Below, piece after piece: positions 6,348 through 11,951 of a DNA stretch of 13,957 nt; within the stretch, counting starts at the first letter, position 1; the number at the start of each line of letters is the position of its first letter. The translations under genes were made by a program, and so were the position numbers. Source of the stretch: Chloroflexota bacterium (GTDB taxonomy: Bacteria > Chloroflexota > Anaerolineae > Promineifilales > Promineifilaceae); the NCBI GenBank assembly GCA_008501785.1, contig QQUD01000505.1, forward strand, positions 1 through 13,957, given 5' to 3'. The notes under the pieces were generated by a model. The model ran no database searches, had not been told where the DNA came from, and worked only from the letters and a program-made list of their open reading frames with translations.

Positions 6348-7472
6348 ATGAAAAAACGATTTATAATTATGCCGATTTTGCTTATGGGACTAGTTATTGC
6401 TAATTTGTTTTTAGCTGATCAAGATAATCGGACAATGGCATTTCAAAATGAGGGAAATGCAAAACCGAATGTGATGTTACCGATTGTAATTAATGGATCG
6501 AATTTGACACCAAGTAGCAGTGAAGCCACACTATCAATTGTTCAGAATCGTGGATATGTCAAATGTGCAACTGGTAGTTCTTTACCCGGTCTTAGCTTTT
6601 TGAATCCAACCAACAGTAAATTTGAAGGTCTTCATATCGATTTTTGTAAAGCTTTGGCAGCTGCTATTTTTGGAGATGCAACTGCCTTTGAGATAGTTCC
6701 AGTTACAGGGTCTTCACGATTCATTATTTTGCAAACTGGTGAAGCTGATGTCCTATTGGGTCCCTCTTGGACACTTTCTCGTGATACATCCTTAGGTTTT
6801 GACTTTCAGCCCACCACTTTTTATGATGGGCAGGGCATGATGGTACCGAAGAATTCGGGCATCACGACTCTGCAAGATTTTGATGGGGGAAAGATTTGTG
6901 TTCAGGCCGGAACTACAACCGAAAAAAACCTAGCAAATACGATGAGTGATTTAGGTATTAACTACCAAGCGGCTGTTTATCCTGATTCCGATAGTACCCG
7001 CGAAGCTTATGATGATGGGCTATGTGATGGTTTTACAAGTGATAAATCTGCTCTTCTTTATCATAATACGCTATTGTCACAACCAGAGAATCATACTATC
7101 TTGGCTGTAATGATGTCAAAAGAGCCAAGCGGTCCGTTGACTCGGCATGGTGATAATAAATGGGGCGATATTGTAATGTGGACAGTCAATTGCACTATCC
7201 AGGCTGAAGAGCTGGGCGTTGATTCTACTAATGTCGATAGTATGCTGGGTAGCGATGATCCGAATATAGCTAGTCTATTAGGCGTTGAAGGAGATCTGGG
7301 AGTTGGTTTAGGATTGGGCAATTCCTGGTGTTACCATGCAATTAAGCAAATAGGAAACTATGGTGAAATTTACAATCGCCATGTCGGTTCTGAGTCCTCG
7401 TTTAGTATGGCTCGGAGCTTCAATGAATTATGGACTAATGGTGGTTTGATTTTTTCACCACCGCTTCGGTAG
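6348..7472 (+). CDS. Amino-acid ABC transporter substrate-binding protein (SBP_bac_3, AapJ-like)
   Basis: The 374-residue protein has a Lys/Arg start and hydrophobic signal segment (residues 5-23), a polar stretch with NVMLPIVIN (41-49), and a family-3 solute-binding domain from about residue 63. Typical features are LSIVQNRGYVKCATG, the GLHIDFCKALAAAIFGD helix, DVLLGPSWTLSRD, GMMVPKNSGI, LQDFDGGKICVQAGTTTE and DGLCDGFTSDKSAL. The long C-terminal part (DIVMWTVNCTIQAEELGV through YGEIYNRHVG) is characteristic of the AapJ/general L-amino-acid-binding group. It should bind polar amino acids outside the membrane. No permease or ATPase gene is adjacent. AAGGAGA lies 7 bases before the ATG. The gene is AT-rich and holds no ACGGCCGT motif. 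The LP-x-x-I segment after the signal sits at nearly the same position as in the upstream Bmp-like protein. Confidence 0.92.
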   Translation: MKKRFIIMPILLMGLVIANLFLADQDNRTMAFQNEGNAKPNVMLPIVINGSNLTPSSSEATLSIVQNRGYVKCATGSSLPGLSFLNPTNSKFEGLHIDFCKALAAAIFGDATAFEIVPVTGSSRFIILQTGEADVLLGPSWTLSRDTSLGFDFQPTTFYDGQGMMVPKNSGITTLQDFDGGKICVQAGTTTEKNLANTMSDLGINYQAAVYPDSDSTREAYDDGLCDGFTSDKSALLYHNTLLSQPENHTILAVMMSKEPSGPLTRHGDNKWGDIVMWTVNCTIQAEELGVDSTNVDSMLGSDDPNIASLLGVEGDLGVGLGLGNSWCYHAIKQIGNYGEIYNRHVGSESSFSMARSFNELWTNGGLIFSPPLR

Positions 7473-7624
7473 GATTAAAGCAAAACAGAGGTACGCAATG
7501 GTTGAAGCTATCGTGCCTATGAAGTAATTTGTTTTCGCTAGCTTGCTATTGGATCTGGCGTTAGGTAGCAAACGGTCGTTTCCCCACCATCCCCGCAAGT
7601 TACTACAAAAAATGTGGATGGCGT

Positions 7625-7755
7625 AAACGGCCGTGGGTGGGGCGGTTGACGTCGATATTGTAGGGAAGTTGGGAGAGGAAACGGCCGTTAATCGGCTTGA
7701 AATTAGATTAATCTATCCTAAATATACCTGTTACAATCGTGGCGAATTCGTGACT
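7625..7755 (+). pseudogene. Remnant copy B of amidase 3' end and downstream promoter region
   Basis: The frame beginning at 7622 reads [13 protein letters not shown] and a stop, against [13 protein letters not shown] and a stop at the end of the intact amidase. Downstream of the stop the copies again share GAAACGGCCGTTAATCGGC, TGTTACAATCG and GAATTCGTGACT. Upstream of AAACGGCCGTGGG the two copies have no similarity, so the homology begins exactly at the palindrome. This is either a leftover of a deleted second amidase or a partial duplication. Confidence 0.65.
7708..7737 (+). promoter_or_regulatory. Candidate promoter TTAATC-18-TACAAT upstream of DUF1801 gene
   Basis: TACAAT (7732-7737) has TG one base upstream, and TTAATC lies 18 bases before it. 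The box lies about 70 bases before the ATG at 7806. It is the counterpart of the promoter at 4379-4407 in the repeated segment. Confidence 0.5.
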
Positions 7756-7805
7756 TGCGGTGATTGTGCAGACCGAATGTGTTACACAAATAAATAGAGA
7801 GTGAT

Positions 7806-8270
7806 ATGGTCAAAAACTCAAATACCTCAATAAATCCAGAAGTCTCTGCCGTCTTTAACTCATATCCTCAAGAAATTAGAACCAAGCTGCTGTTTCTGCG
7901 TCAGCTTATATTAAATACAGCAGATTCGTTTGAGGAAGTTGGAGAATTAGAAGAGATGCTTAAGTGGGGGGAACCCAGTTATTTAACCCCAAAAACAAAA
8001 AGTGGAAGTACCATCAGGATTGCATGGAAAAAGGCTCAAGCAGAACAATATTCGATATATTTTAAATGTACGGCAAATTTAGTTCCTGCATTTAAAGAAA
8101 AATATCCAAAGGCGTTCAGATTTGGTGGAGATCGGAGTATTGACTTCAACTTAGACGATGAAGTCCCCGTGAAAGCGTTAAAAAACTGTATTGCGTTAGC
8201 TTTGACTTATCATCTAAATAAAAAACTTGAAACATCGGCCAGGTGGGAAATGGTAGAGAAAGCCACTTAA
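7806..8270 (+). CDS. DUF1801 family protein (YdhG-like)
   Basis: The 154-residue protein matches the DUF1801 pattern (PF08818). An N-terminal helical stretch (FNSYPQEIRTKLLFLRQLILNTA, about residues 18-40) precedes the signature EEMLKWGEPSYLTPKTKSG, then a strand-rich part (STIRIAWKKA, YSIYFKCTANLVPAF) and a final helix with ALTYHLNKKL. Members are small soluble cytoplasmic proteins with a ferredoxin-like/YdhG fold; no reaction is established. There is no signal peptide or membrane segment. A GAGAGTG run precedes the ATG. The gene following at 8307 is 36 bases downstream on the same strand, so both are probably co-transcribed. It is AT-rich relative to the amidase and lacks the ACGGCCGT motif. 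Confidence 0.88.
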   Translation: MVKNSNTSINPEVSAVFNSYPQEIRTKLLFLRQLILNTADSFEEVGELEEMLKWGEPSYLTPKTKSGSTIRIAWKKAQAEQYSIYFKCTANLVPAFKEKYPKAFRFGGDRSIDFNLDDEVPVKALKNCIALALTYHLNKKLETSARWEMVEKAT

Positions 8271-8296
8271 AGTGGATAGATAGATTGTGCATAAAT

Positions 8297-8301
8297 GGAG
8301 G
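8297..8301 (+). promoter_or_regulatory. Ribosome-binding site that fixes the start of the small downstream gene
   Basis: GGAGG lies 5 bases before the ATG at 8307. The earlier in-frame ATG at 8295 overlaps this site and has nothing like a ribosome-binding site of its own. The start at 8307 is therefore preferred. Confidence 0.8.
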
Positions 8302-8306
8302 ATTCA

Positions 8307-8696
8307 ATGATTGAAACGATTCGAGAACAAAAATGTTGTTATTTATCCACACCGAAACATATTCGCAGCTTCATTGGGATGATGGTTTATATTTACACGG
8401 CTAAGGGTGAACTGAGTCTTTCTTCTGAATCCCTTGCGTTTACAAGCAAAAAAACGTCGGTTGAGGTTCCGGTTGATTCGATTACTGGCATCAGCTCTGG
8501 GCATTATTCGCGTCTTGCAAAACCGATTCGTTTGGATTACATCGCTGTGACATATAATCTCAAGGGCGTTGAAGAAACCATATTGCTGACGCCCACGCAG
8601 TCTTGGGCAACACCGGTGTGGAAAACCAACAAGCTTGTTGCGAGTTGGATTTCGTCGTTGGAAAGAGTTATTCACAAAGGTGAAGTGTTAGACTAG
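8307..8696 (+). CDS. Hypothetical protein, PH/GRAM-like beta-rich fold possible
   Basis: From the ATG at 8307 the product has 129 residues and begins MIETIREQKCCYL. I do not recognise a named family. After a short basic N-terminus the body alternates short strands (GELSLSSESLAFTS, VEVPVDSITGISSG, DYIAVTYNLKG, EETILLTPTQ) and ends in an amphipathic helix (TNKLVASWISSLERVI). This order of strands plus a terminal helix recalls bacterial PH-like or GRAM-like domains, which is only a fold-level guess. No signal peptide or clear membrane segment is seen. It follows the DUF1801 gene by 36 bases and is probably translated from the same mRNA. Confidence 0.72.
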   Translation: MIETIREQKCCYLSTPKHIRSFIGMMVYIYTAKGELSLSSESLAFTSKKTSVEVPVDSITGISSGHYSRLAKPIRLDYIAVTYNLKGVEETILLTPTQSWATPVWKTNKLVASWISSLERVIHKGEVLD

Positions 8697-8775
8697 AAAA
8701 AGTAGCTTTTTCCCTGCTGTGATAAAATTGCTATTGATTGTGATGAGGGGGAAAACGGCCGTTTTCTACCTCATC
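8696..8775 (+). terminator. Two hairpins after the two-gene operon
   Basis: GAAAAAG-TAG-CTTTTTC (8696-8712) begins at the last base of the stop codon and resembles a weak terminator. Further on, GATGAGG (8742-8748) pairs with CCTCATC (8769-8775) around the palindrome AAAACGGCCGTTTT (8752-8765), giving a long stem with small bulges. Only a short T-run follows. Together they may end the operon transcript. Confidence 0.5.
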
Positions 8776-8829
8776 CTCTTTGCGATCAGTCGCCATAGAA
8801 TTTCAATGTTCGATGTTTGCTAATCCTGT

Positions 8830-8835
8830 TACAAT
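8830..8835 (+). promoter_or_regulatory. Extended -10 box upstream of ATP-grasp gene
   Basis: TACAAT with TG one base upstream lies about 80 bases before the ATG at 8916. A -35 is not clear (TGTTCG at 17 bases). AAAGGA (8894-8899) precedes the ATG by 16 bases, which is longer than usual for a ribosome-binding site. Confidence 0.4.
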
Positions 8836-8915
8836 TGCCGCCGTGATTGGGGGAGTGAGCTACTCAACCCGCACAGCTTAAATTAAAATCACCAAAGGAT
8901 AGTAAACAAACAATT

Positions 8916-10100
8916 ATGTTTTTTGTAGACAAGCCATACATCTCGGAAATTTTTAAAAAAACAATTAACGACCATGCTATTCCGGTCGTTGGCACAGATT
9001 TTGCGAAAGAAACCGGTTTTTATAATGGGACAACGGTCATTTGTGAAAACAGCGCAGTTGAAATGGCGCGAGATTTCGAAAACCTCGCCATCTATACTAC
9101 ATCTGAAAACTCCATTGGGTGGATATCTAAGCATTTAGCGTTGACCGGGCTGCCCGAAAAAATAGAGCTTTTTAAAGATAAATTGAAGTTTCGTGAATTA
9201 ACGAAATCAATTTTTCCAAACCTTTACTTTCGGGAGATTCGCGTTGAGGATTTGAATAAAGTTCAATTTGATGAGATGCCACTGCCATTTATTATCAAGC
9301 CAAACGTTGGCTTTTTTAGCATGGGCGTTTATAAAGTTTCGAGTGTTGAAGAGTGGCAGCACACGATTGAGTTGATTACGGCCGAACTAGATCAAATCGA
9401 AGGGCTGTACCCGGAAGAGGTGTTAGACGCTCGTTCATTTATTGTTGAGCAATGCATTGAAGGTGAGGAATTTGCGGTTGATGCCTATTTTAATTCAGAA
9501 GGCGAACCGGTTGTTCTTGGCATTTTTAAACATGTTTTTTCATCCGATGCTGATGTGAGTGATCGCGTTTATATTTCATCTAAAGAGATTATCGAAAGAA
9601 ATCTTGCCGAATTTACAGAGTTTGTACGAAAAATCGGCAATTTGGCCGACGTTAGAACATTTCCAATGCACATTGAACTGCGGCGAGACGATGGTGGCAC
9701 GTTGCTACCAATTGAAGTCAATCCAATGCGTTTTGGCGGCTGGTGTACAACGGCCGATTTGACTAGTATGGCGTATGGGTTTAATCCGTATTTGTATTAT
9801 TACACGCAGCAAAAGCCAGTTTGGCCTGAGATTCTCAAGGGAAAAGAAGGCAAACTTTTCAGCATAATTGTGCTGGACAATTCGACAGGTGTTGATGTTG
9901 AGCAGATTTCATCTTTTGACTATGAAAAGCTGCTGGCTCAATTTGAAAAGCCGATTGAGTTACGAAAAATTGACCACAAAAAGTATCCTGTTTTTGGCTT
10001 TTTATTTACGGAAACCAGAGAAGATAATTTTGGGGAATTGGCAACTGTGCTGAAATCGGATTTGAATGAATTTATTTCGACGAATGGTTATGTTGAGTGA
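8916..10100 (+). CDS. Stand-alone ATP-grasp domain ligase
   Basis: The 394-residue protein is a carboxylate-amine ligase of the ATP-grasp superfamily, which activates a carboxylate as an acyl-phosphate and joins it to an amine, thiol or other nucleophile. Visible signatures are Lys128 (PFIIKPNVGFFSMGV), the EQCIEGEEF hinge with Glu178 and Glu184/185, and the metal-binding set Glu254 (HIELRR), Glu267 and Asn269 (IEVNPMRFGG). The N-terminal 100 residues form the preATP part with KDKLKFRELTKSIF, typical of the lead-in helix. No signal peptide is seen. No carrier protein, substrate peptide or other biosynthetic gene is adjacent, so the product cannot be guessed; a dipeptide or amino-acid ligase is possible. 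It has AT-rich codon use and only near-matches to the window's palindrome (9379, 9749). The spacing between its AAAGGA and the ATG is long. Confidence 0.87.
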   Translation: MFFVDKPYISEIFKKTINDHAIPVVGTDFAKETGFYNGTTVICENSAVEMARDFENLAIYTTSENSIGWISKHLALTGLPEKIELFKDKLKFRELTKSIFPNLYFREIRVEDLNKVQFDEMPLPFIIKPNVGFFSMGVYKVSSVEEWQHTIELITAELDQIEGLYPEEVLDARSFIVEQCIEGEEFAVDAYFNSEGEPVVLGIFKHVFSSDADVSDRVYISSKEIIERNLAEFTEFVRKIGNLADVRTFPMHIELRRDDGGTLLPIEVNPMRFGGWCTTADLTSMAYGFNPYLYYYTQQKPVWPEILKGKEGKLFSIIVLDNSTGVDVEQISSFDYEKLLAQFEKPIELRKIDHKKYPVFGFLFTETREDNFGELATVLKSDLNEFISTNGYVE

Positions 10101-10104
10101 TGGG

Positions 10105-10140
10105 TGAAGGCGGAGGGAAAACGGCCGTTTTCCCCCTTCA
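10105..10140. terminator. Bidirectional terminator hairpin built on the palindrome
   Basis: A perfect 20-bp palindrome (10115-10134, GGGAAAACGG and its complement) is embedded in outer arms TGAAGG (10105-10110) and CCTTCA (10135-10140), with a 4-base bulge CGGA on the left. It lies exactly between two converging genes and includes the stop codon of the SDR gene. Each strand has TTTT in the 3' half of the inner stem. It likely ends both transcripts. Confidence 0.6.
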
Positions 10141-10923
10141 AAAAATCTGATTCGTCATCACCCCACCATCCACTCGCAAATTTGCACCCGTAATCCAGCG
10201 GGCCGCCGGGGATGCCAGGAAAAGGCAGGCGTCAGCGATATCGTCATAGTTTCCCAGACGGGTGAGTGGTGCTGCTTTTTGCCAGCGTTTGACCCCATCT
10301 GGCCATGCTTGTTCGATACCTTTGCGCCAGAGCAGACCGGGCGAAACGGCATTGACACGAATGCCATGTGAGCCAAGCTCGTTGGCAGCGGACCTGGTGT
10401 GCATGAGCACGCCCCCTTTGGCGGCGTTGTAATGGCTGTGCATGGGAGCCGGGTTTTCACCTTCAATCGATGCAATGTTGACAATGGCTCCACCATTGCC
10501 CTGTGAAATCATTTGTTTGGCAGCGGCTTGGGTGCAAAGGAAAACACTACGAAGATTAGTGTCGATCACAGCATCCCACTCGGTTTCAGCCATCTCGACT
10601 ATAGTTGAAAGTGGATAAGTACCGCTGTTGTTGATGAGAACATCTAGTTTTCCAAAGGCCGTAATTGTTTCGTTTACCAATCGTTCGACATCCTCTTTTT
10701 TGGTGACATCAGCTTGAATGGCGATTGCACGTCCACCGTTATCTTCAATTTCGGCGGCAGCGGACTGTGCGCCTGCTGCGCTGGAACGATAGTTGATAAC
10801 AACGGCTGCGCCTGCCTGTGCAAAACGCATGGCAATGCCGGTTCCCAGGCCGCTGCCGCTGCCGGTTACAATAGCAATTTTATTTGTGAAGTTGAGCAGC
10901 TTGTGAGGATGTGGAATGCTCAT
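10138..10923 (-). CDS. Short-chain dehydrogenase/reductase (classical SDR)
   Basis: The 261-residue protein is a classical SDR oxidoreductase. It carries the cofactor motif TGSGSGLG (residues 20-27), Asp72 (ADVT), NNSG (98-101) and the catalytic set Asn123, Ser152, Tyr165 and Lys169, with the normal Ser-Tyr spacing of 13. Arg46 after the second strand (NYRSS) favours NADP(H). The C-terminal VSPGLLWRKG segment and the final GANLRVDGGVM are typical. The substrate is unknown; annotations such as 3-oxoacyl-ACP reductase or glucose dehydrogenase would be guesses. GGAGA lies about 5 bases before the ATG. It follows the cupin gene on the same strand by 49 bases, with its own promoter-like box and a dyad between them, so it may be transcribed alone or with the cupin gene. 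Confidence 0.94.
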   Translation of the reverse strand: MSIPHPHKLLNFTNKIAIVTGSGSGLGTGIAMRFAQAGAAVVINYRSSAAGAQSAAAEIEDNGGRAIAIQADVTKKEDVERLVNETITAFGKLDVLINNSGTYPLSTIVEMAETEWDAVIDTNLRSVFLCTQAAAKQMISQGNGGAIVNIASIEGENPAPMHSHYNAAKGGVLMHTRSAANELGSHGIRVNAVSPGLLWRKGIEQAWPDGVKRWQKAAPLTRLGNYDDIADACLFLASPAARWITGANLRVDGGVMTNQIF

Positions 10924-10938
10924 GGTATCTCCGTCGGA

Positions 10939-10963
10939 ATTGTAGAGCGATTTGGCAAATCGC
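10939..10963 (-). promoter_or_regulatory. Candidate promoter and operator dyad of SDR gene
   Basis: On the minus strand TACAAT (10944 to 10939) lies 15 bases before the SDR ATG. Immediately upstream is a 17-bp dyad, GCGATTTG-G-CAAATCGC (10947-10963), filling the interval between the -10 and the expected -35. Such a place suits a repressor site. No -35 consensus is visible. The dyad could also be a hairpin behind the cupin gene, but no T-run follows it. Confidence 0.45.
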
Positions 10964-10972
10964 CTTACAGGT

Positions 10973-11479
10973 TTACCGGGTTAAGGAGGCGATCTTCTCG
11001 GAAAAGGCGGGATATTGTATTGAGAGTAGTTTGCTGTTTCCTAATTCAAAGCCTTCCCATTCAAATCCTGGTGCCATTGTGGTGCCAATGAGTGAAAATC
11101 CATGTTGGCCACCGGGTTGGCTGCGAGAGCCTTGCCATACATTTTTTTTGACAACTTTTTGTGGTACCATGCCCGCCTGGAAGTCATTGCCGAGGGTGAA
11201 CGTTTCACCTGATCCATTTGGATGCAGCAAGAGTACTTCCAGCGGATCGCCGTAGTAGAAATGGTAGATTTCATCGGTATCTAGCCGGTGCATTGCGGAA
11301 AACTCTGTGGGAGTGAACAAGGCATAGATGGCTGTGCCTGCGAATAAATCTTGTGGATATTGGCGTGGGAGTGTGCCGCCTGGTATTTTTTCTGAGGATT
11401 CGTATGTTCTGCGAAAAAAACCACCTTCTTCGGGGAGCGGTTTGAGATTGAGTTGTTTAATAATCTCTTCGACTGTCAT
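10973..11479 (-). CDS. Cupin DUF985 family protein
   Basis: The 168-residue protein matches the DUF985 cupin family (PF06172). The N-terminal signature LKPLPEEGGFFRRTYES lies at residues 13-29, and the central cupin strands carry His64, Glu70 and His73 (MHRLDTDEIYHFYYGDPL), which are probable metal or ligand positions. GNDFQAGMVPQKVVKKNVWQGS and GTTMAPGFEWEGFELGNS are also typical. Members are small soluble cytoplasmic proteins, some of them sugar- or nucleotide-sugar-binding; no reaction can be assigned here. AAGGAT lies 6 bases before the ATG. The SDR gene follows 49 bases downstream on the same strand. It has no signal peptide and its length is normal for the family. Confidence 0.92.
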   Translation of the reverse strand: MTVEEIIKQLNLKPLPEEGGFFRRTYESSEKIPGGTLPRQYPQDLFAGTAIYALFTPTEFSAMHRLDTDEIYHFYYGDPLEVLLLHPNGSGETFTLGNDFQAGMVPQKVVKKNVWQGSRSQPGGQHGFSLIGTTMAPGFEWEGFELGNSKLLSIQYPAFSEKIASLTR

Positions 11480-11923
11480 TTTTTATCCTTGTATGTTCTT
11501 GCTGGTTGCATGATAGTTTAGTGAAAGGTGTTGATTTGGGCAAAATTGTTTGAGGGAAACGGCCGTTTTTACCTCCCTAACAAAACTGCTACAATCACTG
11601 AAAATTTGTAGCTGGAAGTAATCCCACCAGTCGATTCCAGTTCATGAGATGCTAAGATTGAAAAATGACAAAATTTTGCCTTATTCCCCTCAAAACTTTA
11701 TTAGCTGAATCAGTACATGGCACCGATGATGTGCTAATCTGGGATTTTTGATGAGAGAGCAAAACGAATGATCTGTTGGTTCAACCTATCATCGAAAAAA
11801 TCTGTCAGGGAATGAACGGCGCCACACCCTCAGATAATGACGAATTAGAAAATCTAAGAGGCTGCATTTGCGAAAAATTTTGAAGATTGCTGGCGTAATT
11901 ATTTTGATTGTCGTTGTGGTGCG
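11480..11923. other. Intergenic region, mostly without a recognisable gene
   Basis: About 440 bases lie between the cupin start and the VanW 3' end. The region contains an AACGGCCGTT palindrome flanked by GAGGG and CCTCCC (11552-11578), an extended -10 box TGCTACAAT (11587-11595) facing right, and some short open stretches. One stretch ending at 11883 reads MNGATPSDNDELENLRGC but lacks a good start. A 27-codon hydrophobic frame begins at 11868. The region may hold the decayed remains of a gene. Confidence 0.55.
11590..11595 (+). promoter_or_regulatory. Extended -10 box facing right without an assigned gene
   Basis: TACAAT preceded by TG with one base between follows an AACGGCCGTT palindrome by about 25 bases, the same arrangement as upstream of other genes here. 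No long gene follows on this strand, so it may belong to a small RNA, to the small frame at 11868, or to a lost gene. Confidence 0.35.
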
Positions 11924-11951
11924 TTATTTATCGTCGGGAACGAGGGAGTAG
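11868..11951 (+). CDS. Possible small membrane peptide (27 residues) or gene remnant
   Basis: A TTG at 11868, preceded at 6 bases by AAGAGG, opens a frame of 27 codons: a basic N-terminus (RKILK), a strongly hydrophobic stretch (IAGVIILIVVVV), then RYLSSGTRE and a stop at 11949-11951. This is the pattern of a single-pass membrane peptide or of the cut-off N-terminus of an exported protein. It overlaps the last 9 codons of the VanW gene on the other strand. There is no ATG and no homology evidence, so confidence is low. Confidence 0.25.
   Translation: MRKILKIAGVIILIVVVVRYLSSGTRE

Larger units (their letters stand above)
7473..7805 (+). other. Intergenic region with amidase remnant and promoter
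   Basis: Between the AapJ-like gene and the DUF1801 gene lie about 330 bases. The first 150 hold short open stretches only: a 9-codon ATG frame at 7498 behind AGAGG, and a frame that reads into the amidase tail. They are followed by the 131-bp second copy of the amidase 3' end and promoter (7625-7755). No intact gene is seen. Confidence 0.65.

Noticed and set aside
7555..7663. Acetyltransferase C-terminus (YYKKCGW in frame before the amidase-like tail)
   Set aside because: The stretch is too short and has a stop codon just upstream; the resemblance to a GNAT motif is probably chance.
10714..11255. Plus-strand open frames opposite the SDR and cupin genes
   Set aside because: They are antisense shadows. 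Both minus-strand genes have family motifs and ribosome-binding sites.
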